From Litomosoides sigmodontis (taxonomy: Eukaryota; Nematoda; Chromadorea; Rhabditida; Onchocercidae), in the NCBI GenBank assembly GCA_963070105.1, contig OY718804.1, forward strand, positions 6,905,317 through 6,969,316: a stretch of 64,000 nt of DNA. The letters are read 5' to 3'. Of this stretch, positions 51,020-62,907 are shown one piece after another. Below the pieces are notes generated by a model. The model did no database searches. It saw only the letters and a list, made by a program, of their open reading frames with translations, and was not told the DNA's origin. Positions within the stretch are counted from its first letter, which is position 1. The number at the start of each line of letters is the position of its first letter. Position numbers and translations under genes: made by a program.

Positions 51020-52050
51020 ACTGAAAATAGGGGTCGGCACAGCAACCATTTCAACCTTAAGCGTTTATTTCAGGCTCCGAAAAACAATTAACAAGTCTAA
51101 CAAGTACTGTCTATCTTCTTTCCGGACATGCTAGCTAGCATTTTCTATAAAGCGTCTGCTTCTTCTACGTGAAATGAAGGAAACGATAGACTGCCTCATT
51201 TCACCTGTTATTTTATTTTTATTTTTTGCTACACCACTGTTCCTTAATAATTATGATGAATTATTTCAAACCATTTTACAAGCACTCTGCTCATTTGACC
51301 TTTTCAACGTTTCAATTTTTTTAACAAAAGTTTCAGGTTAAATCAAATCACTTTTTTTTTTCTCTCCACATATGGTTTTCATCACTCTTTTAAGGAATAG
51401 ACCGATGACAGCCGAAGCATTTACAGCGCCTATCAATCCAACCCACAAGTAGAAAAAAAACATTTCTAAAAAAAATTTCTTTAAAAGACGTTTGCCATTA
51501 ATTTTGTCCGTTATGGCCTATTTGAGCACATATTTTGTATATCTTTTTCTTTGAATATTTGTTATGGCGTTAATTTTTGTTTTCATAAAATTCAATGTCT
51601 ACAAGGTTGACCTTTTATTAATGTTTTCTCACATATGGCAATTCTTTATGTGAATAAAAATTGCGTTTTCATTTTGCTCCAACAATTCACTCTGAAATTC
51701 CTCTCTAACTCTGAGTGGTAAGGAAAGATATGGGAGAGAAATGTTCCATATTTAGGTGAAAATCTCAAAAAGAAGCATATACTCCTTTCTGCGAATCAGC
51801 TGATATCGAGCTGATTTTAATTTCAGATCAGCTGATCTGATGATATCCATCAACAGAAATTAAAATGTTCGGTTATAATCACTGAACACATTCTGAGGAA
51901 GTAGTACTATCGTCGTGAGTAATATTATTTGAGCACAAATTATTGCAATTTGCCAGAATTCAGAAATATTCAAAGGCAAAGCAAAGAAAAGCGGTACTGC
52001 AGTGAGCCATGGAAATTGAAATTGAAATATTTCAACCCATTTGATTGCTG
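51020..52050. other. intergenic region
   Basis: AT-rich 1.0 kb between the convergent LIM gene (plus) and the first TTL copy (minus). It contains an imperfect palindromic cluster of CAGCTGAT/GATCAGCTG at 51797-51842. No gene was recognised. Confidence 0.5.
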
Positions 52051-53246
52051 TCAAATTCTAAATATCGTTTTGCGACTGTTTTGATGAATGTTCAAACTGA
52101 TAATGCCCATATTGTAAATTTGATTAATTGATGTTGATGGTATGGGAAATTGATCAGTAACGATACATCCCTGCAATTGTAACTCACGAAACATATCAAA
52201 ATCGATTGACTAGTTTACTCTTGAATTAAAAGTAAAAACTGCCAGATTTAGTAAAAAATTTTTAGGAAATTTAAATTTAACAAAAATTAAGTTTTGATTT
52301 TGAGCTAATTAATGCACACATATTTTCACCGATACCACTGATCCTTTACCACTCTTTTCAGTGGTAAGTGCTTGCAAATTCGGCTACTGTAATAGAGTTA
52401 GCAGGTCGATCGATGGATTTGGAAAGTTGAAAATAATTTGTTCCCATTTCATCACACTTCACCTCGTCACTCACTCAGCTGCAGCTAGCAACAGGAAAAG
52501 TTTTGCATCATCAGGCATCGTTCGTAACTTCAATAAGTTACCTCACTTCCCGATTACGTGTGCTGGCGAGGGTGGAATGTTTGTAAATTGCAATTTAGAC
52601 CTATCCGAGCAAACATACACCTACCTGTTGTTGCACTTATCATTGCTGCCTGAGAGAGGACTAGCTGAGTTAGTGAAGTGAAGTATTTCATCAAACAGTT
52701 GAAAAATGTGCTGTAAAAAGAAACTAATGAGTGGGCGAGATGAAATTTAATGGGAGGAATGGAACGAACCATGTTGACAGCGCCTTGATAGCAATGATGT
52801 CTGATAATCAGATATACTTCCACATAGCTCCATCCTCTCTCTCTCCCACTAATTTCAAACGATCCGTCATTGCTTGGCTGTGTTCCGTTCAACTTATTAT
52901 CGACGAATGAAATTAAACCGTAAGAGTGTAAGTGAAAAAGAAAAAGCGCTATGGTCATTGATAAGCGCACATCACGCATGCCTCAAGCTTCTCTCATTTC
53001 TGCTTTTTAGTACAATTTTTTCGTAGTGCTTTTTTCACTGTTACAAGGACACCTGGAAGTTACAAGGATTGTAATCTGAAAATTACCGCTGTCCTTTTTC
53101 CACAGTTCGATGTGAACGTCTACAATATGCACATTATTTGCGCATCCAATCTCTCCACGTACCGTAACTTGACGTTCTTCACCAAGTAGGAAGAATTCGT
53201 TGGTTAGTGATGGCAGTAGGAGAATAGACGTCATCAGTAGTTCCAT
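52051..53246 (-). CDS. Transthyretin-like (TTL) family protein, copy 1, possibly degenerate
   Basis: Three exons as in its neighbours: exon 1 53087-53246 (MELLMTSILLLPSL..., strand VTVRGEIGCANN, HIELWKKDSG), exon 2 from 52770, and exon 3 52051 to about 52175 (CIVTDQFPIPS, YNMGIISLNI). TTL proteins are small secreted nematode proteins with a transthyretin-type beta-sandwich fold. Exon 2 keeps YLIIRHHCYQGAV, but the usual YGEEDEVRNIEPYL region is replaced by ISGRERGWSYVEVYL, encoded partly by a GA run. At the position of the conserved exon 2 acceptor (near 52910) there is no AG. The nearest upstream AG with the right phase, near 52948, would add about 13 residues. The final KNC of other copies is missing. 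An in-frame upstream Met at 53294 is also possible. It may be a decaying gene or a divergent functional one. Confidence 0.6.
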
Positions 53247-53294
53247 TACTTCTTTTGCAAATGACCTGTTGCACGTGGTTGGACTGCTCAACAA

Positions 53295-54540
53295 TGCTAC
53301 TTATTGCAAACATAATTTGGATAGATAGGTGGATGAAGTCGCTGTGCCGTTCAAATGTTATGAAGTCGATTTCATAAAGGAACTATTATTTTTTTGTTTT
53401 AATTTATTCATTTTAACGTTCAACTATTTTTTGCTATTTCTAAATAATACCATAGAGTGTTGTAAAAGAGTTTGGTTGAAAACGTGTAAATAGGGAATTG
53501 CATTATCTTTCTTCTGGAGATCTACCTAAAGTTGTACTTCATCTTTTCAACTTCAAAGATTGCTTTTATGACAGTTCAAAAGCGGCTATCAATTGATCTC
53601 TAATTTCTTAATTTAACTAATGTATATGTATTACAGGAGTAGTTCAACAAATTCCTCAAACTTACAAGGATCATTGACCGCGACGACACTCGAAAAAATA
53701 GATGAATATATGAGAAGTGAGAAGAAGAAGGGAATATTTAATGAATATATTTTGTTGTTGTCTGCAAAATATATGTAAATTATCAACGGAAGCAATTTGT
53801 CGTCAAAATATCTTTCCTTTATGCACCAAATTTTTTTTTCACCCTTTTCGACAATAATTCATTACTTTCCATTTTTGAGTAGATTGACTTCACACCGTAA
53901 TATTTTGAAAATTTTATAACTTTTCAATAATTTAAAATCAGCTAGAAAGTCTTTTGAAGTTACAGTGATGACGATAAATTTCAAAATAATCTGTCTGTTC
54001 GTGTGAAAAATTTATTTTAATTTTGTTGATCCATTTCTTGCAAAGCATTTTAGTCTTCCGCTTTTTCTTCTTTGATCAAAGAGCGCTACTGAGAATTGTC
54101 AATGTGAAAATTTATCAACACATATCATGTTAAATTAATCAATTGATTAAGTTGATAATTAGTTATCACTGCCATCAACAGCACAATTCCAACAAAAATG
54201 ATAGGTTTTCTTTCCTTCTTATCGGGAAGAGCAGCTGGCAACTTACTAAGACAAGCACTAACGAACTTCCTTCTCCAAGTGATGATGACCTTTGTATGCA
54301 AATGCACTACCATTTATTTGAGCAAAATTTACATCTCACAAAATGCCGAAAAATTTAGAAGTAACGCGAACATTAGATGGCTCAGTTTTTGATTAAATTC
54401 GAAATGAAAGCGATTATAATGACACGTGAATGATAAAGATCATTATGAATTAATGATTACGTTGGGTGAAGTATGGAATTGAGGTGATTGCTTGACCTCT
54501 CCGGGTGGACAGTTCATCATTCTCTTAGGTTTAGGAAGGA
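53295..54540. other. spacer between TTL copies 1 and 2
   Basis: 1.2 kb of AT-rich sequence. Open frames near 54125-54392 on both strands carry no TTL or other motif. Promoter elements for copy 1 should lie at the left end. Confidence 0.4.
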
Positions 54541-55407
54541 TCAGTGACAATTCTTTCTGTGATTCATTCGGGCAATGTTTAAACTAACAATTCCCATCTG
54601 ATAAGTTTTACCAATTTGGTCACTCGGAATCGGAAAGTCGTCCGTTATGACGCAATTCTACAAATGCAAAAAATTGTGCTAAATAGTTGAAGTGATTGGA
54701 TGGAAATAGCATTCGCTGTTTTTCCTTGTCAACGGCTTCTCTTCTCTCTCAACTCGGCGACAAGTTCATCTAATTATTTCATTTAAAAAAAGACTGTCTC
54801 TATGAGAAATTGAAGCAGATGACTTACTTCTGATGATTGATTCCAACCATTAAATAATCTTTAATTGCTTCAGATATTCATTTTTAAAATATTACCTCAG
54901 AAAGTATACCATCCTCACAGTTATGGGTAATTCGCAGGTACGGTTCGATGCTGCCAACTTCACATTCCTCACCGTAAATTGAAAAGTATCCCTTGCTATT
55001 ACTCGTAGTCTTATTTAATGAATCGTCCGGGTCAACTGAAATTTCACTCGGTGTTGCTTTGTTTGTAATTAAAATGAAAAGTATGAACTTGCAACTAATC
55101 CCACACAATAAATCGAAAATTGATAAAATGGTAGCAAAAATGTGCTAGTCAAAGTTTGAAAATCCTGGAGAAATTTTCCGAAACATAAATTTCGGAAAAA
55201 TTCATTCCCTTAACTTAACAACTGCTATTATATGTTACTATTGCACTTACGACTGTCATGTTCACGTAATTCCACGATCACATTCTTTAATGCTCGATCG
55301 CCACAGCCCAACTGTCCAGCAACCGTAACATGATTTACCGTGCAGATGGCAGTCAGGATTGATGCACATCCGGCAAGTGATAACAAGAAAAGCGCAGAAT
55401 ACAGCAT
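54541..55407 (-). CDS. Transthyretin-like (TTL) family protein, copy 2
   Basis: Exons 55251-55407, 54896-55035 and 54541-54657 close exactly. The signal peptide is MLYSALFLLSLAGCASILTA, followed by the first strands VNHVTVAGQLGCGDRALKNV and VELREHD. Exon 2 (140 nt) has DPDDSLNKTTSNSKGYFSIY, GEECEVGSIEPYLRITHNC and DGILSE. Exon 3 has CVITDDFPIPSDQIGKTYQM, GIVSLNIA and a final KNC. Cysteines are conserved at the family positions. It is predicted to be secreted. An in-frame Met three codons upstream (55416) is an alternative start. Confidence 0.9.
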
Positions 55408-56834
55408 TTCGTCCACGAAAATTACTATTTTTAAGTTTACGGTATAAAAGTTTAACTTTGTAAAATTAAAAAAACAAAAGCTTAGTAATATTCATAAACA
55501 AGCAGTTACACTGAGGAACTGATTACGGAACTGATAAAAAGATAAGGATGATAGTTAAAGAAGCAGTACGACTCATTAAGTAAGAATGGGTACGAATACT
55601 TTCGTAATTGTAAAGTCGACGATTAAACGACCTGTCACCAAGCAATTACAATAGCAAATTATCAACGATGAAAGTTTTAATTGCTTGGACTTACTCATAG
55701 ACTGATAACCTTGAAAATTATTTTAATAAATAAAATATAAAGTGGAAATTTTTTTTATCAAACCTAAGACAATTTTTAACTGTAAGAAATTATCCTTAAA
55801 TAATTAACAATAAAATTTAGTTTAGTAAGTTTTAAATGATTCAATTCAATTTGACTTGATCTCTCAATCGCTTCCAGTTAAACACTTCAATTTAATTTAA
55901 CTTAAGTATTCCATTTCCTTTTTCGGGAAACAATTGTTCCGTGAACAGTTAGAAGCAACAAATTTCGATAAGTGAAATGAAACAAATTCATCGGAAAATA
56001 CTGCGAATATTTCAATCAATTGATTTCAGAAGTGAAAAAAGGACTTGACGAGAAGACGAACATTGAATTGCCACCGTCGCATCGTTTCACTGTGAATGAG
56101 CAAATGGGTAAAAATGCCTTACTGTGAACAACTCGTTTGAATCGAGCAGTAAAAGAGAGAGAGAGAGAGAGAGAGGCGAAAAAAGGATAAATGACACGTG
56201 TATCTTCACGTGTATAGTTCATCTGTCATTCACTTCCACTCAAATTATGCATTCCAGCTAGTTCCTTTATTCTGTATGAAACGACGAAATCACAGAAGTT
56301 TATTTTATAATATGTTATTTGTGACTGGTTGAAATTTAGTTTTAGTAAAGTGAACTAATCGATAAACTCAAACAGTTGTGTTTTTCAATTATTAAATTAA
56401 ATTAGGTATTTGGTTCTTTTCTTTCTTTGTACTTTGCAGCAAAATGTTGATGAGTGAAGGTTGTTGATGAGAGGCGCCACTCAATTCATAAACTTTGAAG
56501 TTGGCACTAAGCATTTCAAAATCGAATTGAGTGTGAATGAGCAACACAATGAATCAGCAACTCATTAAAAGAATTCAATTTAAAAATGTATTATTCTTTC
56601 TAAAAAAATGAAACAAATGAACAATCTAGCAAAGCATAAAAGTTTCAAATATTCAAATTGGCAGAAATTAACTGAAACAATTTATTGAGTTAAATGGAAA
56701 ATCGTTAAAAAACGAAGGTAAAATTTAATTAAATTTTATTTGAAAGCATTCATTTCCTCTTTTTAATTTTTTAAAATGCAACAAATTACAGTTATGGAAA
56801 GGAAAGGTGCGATGTGCGAAGTTTCCAGTTGCAT
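55408..56834. other. spacer between TTL copies 2 and 3
   Basis: 1.4 kb, AT-rich, with a (GA)n run at 56153-56175. No coding region was recognised. Confidence 0.45.
56153..56175. repeat. (GA)n short microsatellite
   Basis: About eleven GA units in the spacer between TTL genes. Confidence 0.9.
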
Positions 56835-57737
56835 TTAAACACAGTTCTTCTGTCGCTTCTTCACAATGTTTAAACTGACAATTCCCATATTGTACGTGTC
56901 GCCGACATATTTCCGTGGAATTTCGTATCGATCTTTTATTGAACATTTCTGTTAGGAAAAAAACGATAATGCAAATGAGTTCAGCTTGAACGAAATTAAA
57001 TTGAAAATTAACAAACTTTTTGAAATAAAGGTTTTTTTGGCTGTTATCATCGGAAATTGAATTTACCGCACAAAATAATTAATTCGCGGAGCTGTCAGAG
57101 AAGAAGAGGATATTTGTCTTGCTTCACGTTGGTCACTGAGAATCTTTGCAGTTAAGTAAGTATAGGCGCTCAATGAGAAAGCTTAGCTAAGGAGGAAGCA
57201 TTAGCTTGTAGGACTTGCTGTTATTCTTGCAAAGAAACGACTGGATGTACCGGATTGACGACGCCGTTATCGCAACTGTGCAGAATTATCAGATACGGCT
57301 CAATGTTCCTTACTTCATCTTCCTCGCCATATATCCGGAAATTTCCACGAGCATCAGTAATTGTTGTATTTAGCAAATCATCCGGATCCACTAGAAAATT
57401 GAATATTTCATTTCACTAATTAACTTCATTGCTATTGGCTGTAAATATCAATTTATGAAGAATGAAAAGAAAGGGCCTTAAATGTTCAGCTTTGAAACTA
57501 AACCCGATTTCAAAGGAGTAATTGCAACTTCATGCTAGCAAACTGTAAATGAAGTAAACGGAATGACTAACGTGTGTCACGTTCCCATAGCTGTATTTCG
57601 ACGTCTTTCTGCGATCGATCGCTGCACGCTACCTGTCCCGTGACAGTTATATTTTTCTCACTTCCCATGGCGAATGTCGACGCTACCGCAATATTTAACA
57701 GTACAAGACAGTTGATAAGCATAACTGCAAATTTCAT
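56835..57737 (-). CDS. Transthyretin-like (TTL) family protein, copy 3
   Basis: Exons 57572-57737, 57251-57390 (140 nt) and 56835-56948 join with closing phases. The start MKFAVMLINCLVLLNIAVAS is a signal peptide. The mature part has NITVTGQVACSDRSQKDVEI, QLWERD, then DPDDLLNTTITDARGNFRIY, GEEDEVRNIEPYLIILHSC, DNGVVNP, and finally KCSIKDRYEIPRKYVGDTYN, MGIVSLNI and KNC. It is the least altered member of the array and serves as a reference for the others. TTL proteins are commonly secreted, and some bind cell-surface or lipid ligands; the role of this one is unknown. Confidence 0.92.
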
Positions 57738-58295
57738 TTAATAACTCGCTACTTTCAAATTTCTATTAAATATTCTGAAGAAGACGGCATTATCAATCTT
57801 GTTGAATAGTCAAAGGAATCAAAGAGCAGTAAAACTGTTGGCGCAATATACCGTTGCAGTTGGCGCAATGCAGCATTTTCGAAAGTATTATTACTGTTCC
57901 TCTTTACCTGATCACGGAGAAGCTTTTACATTAAGCACCGTGAATAACCCTGTTTTATCTTCTACTACTCCCTGCGGACATTGATCGATGATCAATCTCT
58001 TGTGAGAAGACAAGTGGTGCTACTTGATAAGCAGTGATATTGACTAAACTAACTAAAGCTCTCCCAAGCTCTAACTGGATAGACTGATCAAAAGAAAACC
58101 AAGAGATGCCGAGACTTTAAAACGAAGCAAAAAAGTTTGCGAAAACTTCAAGAACGTAATTGGCGAAAATTTCTTCCGCAACGAGCAATTAACACGGAAA
58201 TGCTTCGAAAGAATGTTTTATTAACGAAAATTCAAATGAACTGCGCAATTAAAAAAATTTTTTTTTTGATTGGCTCCGATCGCCGAAGTCATCGG

Positions 58296-59137
58296 TCAGC
58301 CATCGGTGGTGCTACATTTCTTCTTATGATTCTTCCCGGCAATATTCAGACTTACGATGTGCATGTTGTACGTCTTGCCGATGTATTCCTTCGGGACCGG
58401 ATGTTCGTCAGTGATTGTGCATTTCTGAATAACAGTGATAAGTTAGTGGCGATATTAGAGGTGGAGGAGGTGGAGAGGTGGAGGAGGGGAGGAGGGGAGG
58501 AGGAGGAGGAAATGTCGGAACGTTTCTTGTTTTTGTGCTTAAGAAAAGTGAAAATTGAAGAAGACGAAAAGTATAAGAGTTGCAGAATTGATGAAAGTCA
58601 AATATTTGCTTTCTCATTTGAAGTTCGAATTGAAGTGTTTGGTTGAGAGAACAGTTAGAGAGGAAATACAAGGACTGACAGGATTGATAACGCCATTATC
58701 ACAGTTATGTTTTATGATCAGATAGGGCTCAATTGCTGTCACTTCCTTGTCTTGACCATACACTTCAAAAGCACCTTTCCCATCGGATACAGTGGTGTTC
58801 AGCCGGTCGTCTAGATCACCTGAAATGAAAATAAATCATTCAAATATTTCAAATGAATAGAATTTATTGGATTATGGACTTTCACTTTTCTGCAGTCAAC
58901 AGGTAAAGGCTTTTTATTCGGAAGTTTTTTTTTGTATAAATATGAAAGTTCGGAAGTAATAAATATATGAAACTTATCGGTGTCTTCTTCCCACAGCTCA
59001 ACTGTCACGCCACGCATCGCTTTGGTACCGCACGCGAGTCGACCGGCCACAGTGATACCCTGCACCGAACCAATGACACCTGCATTCACGAATAATGCAG
59101 TACACCCAAGCAGCAGAAATATCCGCCAAAAGACCAT
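58296..59137 (-). CDS. Transthyretin-like (TTL) family protein, copy 4 (abnormal splice donor)
   Basis: Exon 1 starts at 59137 (MVFWRIFLLLGCTALFVNAG signal peptide, ITVAGRLACGTKAMRGV, VELWEEDT); exon 2 is 58680-58819 (GDLDDRLNTTVSDGKGAFEV, YGQDKEVTAIEPYLIIKHNC, DNGVINP); exon 3 is 58296-58424 (KCTITDEHPVPKEYIGKTYN, MHIVSLNIAGKNHKKKC). Exons 2 and 3 close in phase. At the end of exon 1, exactly where the other copies read GACAC/GACAG plus one base followed by GT, this copy reads GACACCG|ATAAGT: the invariant donor G is A. The coding content is otherwise intact. Intron 2 is strongly purine-rich (GGAGGA units, 58460-58512). Either the gene uses an unusual donor, or it is impaired, or the base is an assembly error. 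Confidence 0.82.
58460..58512. repeat. purine-rich GGA/GGT repeat tract
   Basis: An imperfect GAGGTGGAGGAGGTGG...GGAGGAGGAGGA run of about 50 bases in intron 2 of TTL copy 4. G-rich on the plus strand, so C/T-rich in the transcript of the minus-strand gene. Confidence 0.85.
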
Positions 59138-60113
59138 TACTGGAAGTGTGAGGCTTTTCGAGAGATGAATAATATGACGTCAATCGACGTTACTGTGAAC
59201 TGATATGACTGATATTCAGGCAAAGTTTTGCTTCAATCGTATCCCAGTATCAATTCTGAAGCGAGTTCAAGCTCCCACTGTTAAACAAGTTACGAATTTC
59301 TCGTCATGTGCAGATGAATAATTTAAATTTCATTTCATTTCATGTGTACGATGATGGAAGTTACCGCTAAGGTACACAAAAAGCGCCTACACCAAAAAGA
59401 AGGGAAGTAGTATGAGTTTAAAGTTGACTGATTGCATTTCACTCCCTTTCATCCTTTTCCCGTTCCATCATAAAGCTGTGACACTGAAATCGGCTCAAAA
59501 TTTTACTTTTTCGGACGACCGCCATCGATTTTTTGCGGGATTCTTCGTTTTTGTCCAAAAAAAAATTGCTTAGAATGATTCATTGTGGTAAGTTAGAAAA
59601 TATTTTTGAAAAAAAAAGAAAAACTTTGATATATTTCTTCTGTTTTAAAGACCAAATGAAATTTCTACGCTCTGTTGCTCGCGGCGTAAAACTGGTTTTG
59701 CACGAAACAGATATCATATCAGAATATTTTTCCACTTTTGTCAGTCATTGCAGCAATTATCACAGCCTTCGTTACCCTTATCATCACTTTATCACTGTTA
59801 ATCACCCTGATCATCGGGCATTTATCTCACCAACAAGTTAGTTGAAAATCAAATCTTCAAAATTACTTGCATTGAGCATTAGTCATTGAAATGACTCGAT
59901 TAAACAGGTGAGAAATTAATCAAAATTAGGAAAAAAAGAAGCCGTTGAAGGGGCAGTGGTATATTCTTCTAAATAATTTTAAAGTACGAAAAGAAGAATG
60001 AGAGAAGAAAAGCTAAGTAGAATTCTTCGTTAATTGCTTGCGTGCATCAATTAGCGAATTCAATTCATTTTCACGGCAATTCCTTTCTTTTTTCTGAAAA
60101 AAGAAAAAACCTC

Positions 60114-60151
<38 letters not shown>

Positions 60152-62017
60152 GCCCAGAGGACGAGAAATGCCAACGGTGGAAAGACGGCCTCAAAGGGAG
60201 GAATGCTACGTTCTATTTCAAATGAAATATTTTCAATTCGTCCTACTCCACACCCTCTCTCCCCTCCCAGTCTACTCCTACCTACCCACTCTTCGTTCAT
60301 TTCATAAACTTGAAAGTCGTGAAAAATTAGCAAGCGTAGTTTATCTTGCAGAACTGGCAGACAGCGACAGCGTGGCTCACAAATATCTCAACGAATAAAT
60401 AAATATCAAACCAACATTTCGATAGAATCATTTCATTTCGAAGGCATTACAATTTTGAAATTAGCAATATTTTAAATTATTTGCTAGAACATTCAAAAGT
60501 GTTTTCTTGGCAGTCTTCGTGCAACAAATTGAAAACACACAAACATTCCGAATGTCAGGTGGTGCTGGCCCTCGTAATTTATGACACAAAACAATAAATT
60601 CATTGACTTTTACTTTTTATACGTCGAAAAAAGAATGAATGTATATGTTCGCTGGTTTGTGCGTGTGTGCATGTACGTATGCATGTGCCTGTGCGTGTGT
60701 GTGTGTTTATAATTTACAAAATAAATAAGCGTATGTTTTCTGAGGAACATAATGAAACGGAACAATTCACGACTTCACGTTCTCCACGTCATCATCACAC
60801 CTATGCATGTAATTTTGTTGTTGCACTTCGCGGTGCATGTAAATTCTGATGAAAACGATGGATTGCTATGAAGAAGGCTAAAATTTTCTGAGGAATGGTC
60901 CAGGAGGCAGAACCCGTTAGCTAACAGTATACGGTAGTGGAGTTGTAATGGATAAAGCTCTATGACTTGATGGGTGTGGCAGTGCGATTAGCATTCTTTG
61001 AAAATGAATGAATGGAAGAGGAAGCATTAGCTTAGCAATAACCACTCCTTCTGTACTTCCGATATCGCAAAGAATCATTTTACTTTATCATTTAAGATTA
61101 AAATGAAATCATTGAGGAGTTTAGATTTTGCAGAACACTCTGAAGTTTTGTGATAAAAGAGATCAAGCATGAAGCTGAAGTTTCAGACTTAACATTTTAG
61201 TACAAATGAATTTATTCCAAAGGCAAGAAAACTGAAAGGACAAATCTTTCTAAAATCTAAAACAAATCATTTACTTGCAAAACATGAGAACTCTTAGTAT
61301 GTGCAATCATCTCTTTTCTGAATTTGCAAATTACAAGTAGTCAAGGGAACTACGAAAGCAATAGTTATTGCTGTCGGCACTTGCAAATTCAATTTAAGTG
61401 ATAAAGCAATTTTCGATTAAATAAATGTTGGCAATGCAGAAATGCAGCCATCGGAGATCGTCTGACGTCTCATCCCAACTCTTATCCAACCTAATTGAAA
61501 TATGCTCATTTTGTTAACCATGCGATTTTGAGAAGGACCACTGACACTTAAGTTATATATTATCTCCTAAACTGAATGATATAAATCCGAAATCAGGCTA
61601 CTGACCCACAGCTTCTCCTCAGAGCACTGAAATAGTTTCATTCTTAATCCTTGAGAGTTGCAGGTTGAATATCAGCACATGCCCGTTAATGTACATTGAC
61701 GTTCTCTCCATCGGCACCTGTTTGCTTTGAAAATTGCCAACTTCACTCTCTGCAGTGAAAATGAACCACCCGAAGTGAACATTAACATGCAGTGCTTATT
61801 GATAGTTGCAGGAGATTTTACAATTACAACAGAACAGGATCAAATTTTAAGAATATTGGTACAAAAGTGCATAGAAATGAAACAGTACAGCTCGGCAGCA
61901 TAGCAATACAGTCAGCAAAGGTCAAGTTGACGAGAGAACTACGACCTTTGCTGACAACATATTTGCAACTTGCGCTTTGTTTTTTATTTAAAAAAAATAA
62001 TTGTTCCTGATTCCCTT
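59138..62017. other. spacer between TTL copies 4 and 5
   Basis: 2.9 kb with no recognised gene, more than twice the spacing between the other copies. It contains a (GA)n run at 60114-60149 and a TGTG-rich stretch at 60659-60707. I searched both strands by eye for TTL-type blocks (EPYL, GIVSLNI) and saw none, so a sixth copy is not apparent. Confidence 0.45.
60114..60149. repeat. (GA)n microsatellite
   Basis: About eighteen AG/GA units, uninterrupted. Confidence 0.95.
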
Positions 62018-62697
62018 TCAGTGGCACTTCGTTTTTCTCTTCTTGCTAGCAGCGGATAAATCTACCCGACCTAGATTGTACACTTTGTTTTGGTAGTGGC
62101 TTGGTATGTCAAAACGATCGGTTATTTCACATCTCTGAATTAAAATTAAAATCAGAAGGAAATCGGAAATTTCAAAATTATAAACTGTGCAAAATTCAAG
62201 ATTTTACATATTAAATTGCTGAAAATAAATGGTACTTGAGAAGTTACACGCCAAATTGGTTATATTGGGCCTCAAAAACTACTGGATGAAATGCTAAAAG
62301 TTCAAGCCCTACCACGTCGATAGCTCCATTCTGACAGAAGTGGCGCACTTTTAAATAGGGCTCAATATTTCGTATTTCTCTTGTCTGACCGAACACCTTG
62401 AATTGGCCCAAGTTATTCGTATACGTCGTATTCAACTTATCGTCCGGACCCACTGCAAAGCAACGCGGCAATTTTCAAATGCCGTTGTAAGAAAAGGAAT
62501 AAAATTTCAATAAAATTCTTGATGAAGTGGGAAGCCAACCAACCCGTGTCCGCTTCCCAAAGTTCAACTTTCAAGTCGGCGTAGTAATTTCGACCGCAAT
62601 TCAGCTCACCCAATGCTGTCACACTCTTTTTCGTCCCCAACAAGCCATAAGCAACGGATGGAAGAATCAGTAGCAATAAAAGTTGCGAGCAAAACAT
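62018..62697 (-). CDS. Transthyretin-like (TTL) family protein, copy 5
   Basis: Exons 62544-62697, 62313-62452 (140 nt) and 62018-62134 close exactly. The signal peptide is MFCSQLLLLLILPSVAYG; the mature part has SVTALGELNCGRNYYADLKV, ELWEADTG, then GPDDKLNTTYTNNLGQFKVF, GQTREIRNIEPYLKVRHFC, QNGAIDV, and RCEITDRFDIPSHYQNKVYN with a terminal KCH. The MGIVSLNI block of other copies is replaced by LGRVDLSAAS, so the last strand has diverged. It is the most compact copy (introns of about 90 and 180 bp) and the most upstream in transcription order. Confidence 0.9.
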
Positions 62698-62858
62698 AAT
62701 GAATGAATGCTGAAATTAATTACTGAAAGTAACCCTGCAAGCTTCGATTGACAAAACGAAATGATATCGCTTCCTCGCGCAACTCCCATCATTCCTGCCA
62801 GCAGTCGTTGAAAAGGATAAAGTGTGAATGTTAGTGCTTGAAGAAGTAAGGCAAATTT

Positions 62859-62907
<49 letters not shown>

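Noticed and set aside
58137..58646. 169-codon plus-strand frame
   Set aside because: It lies opposite exon 3 of TTL copy 4 and the purine repeat in its intron 2, and shows no motif of its own.
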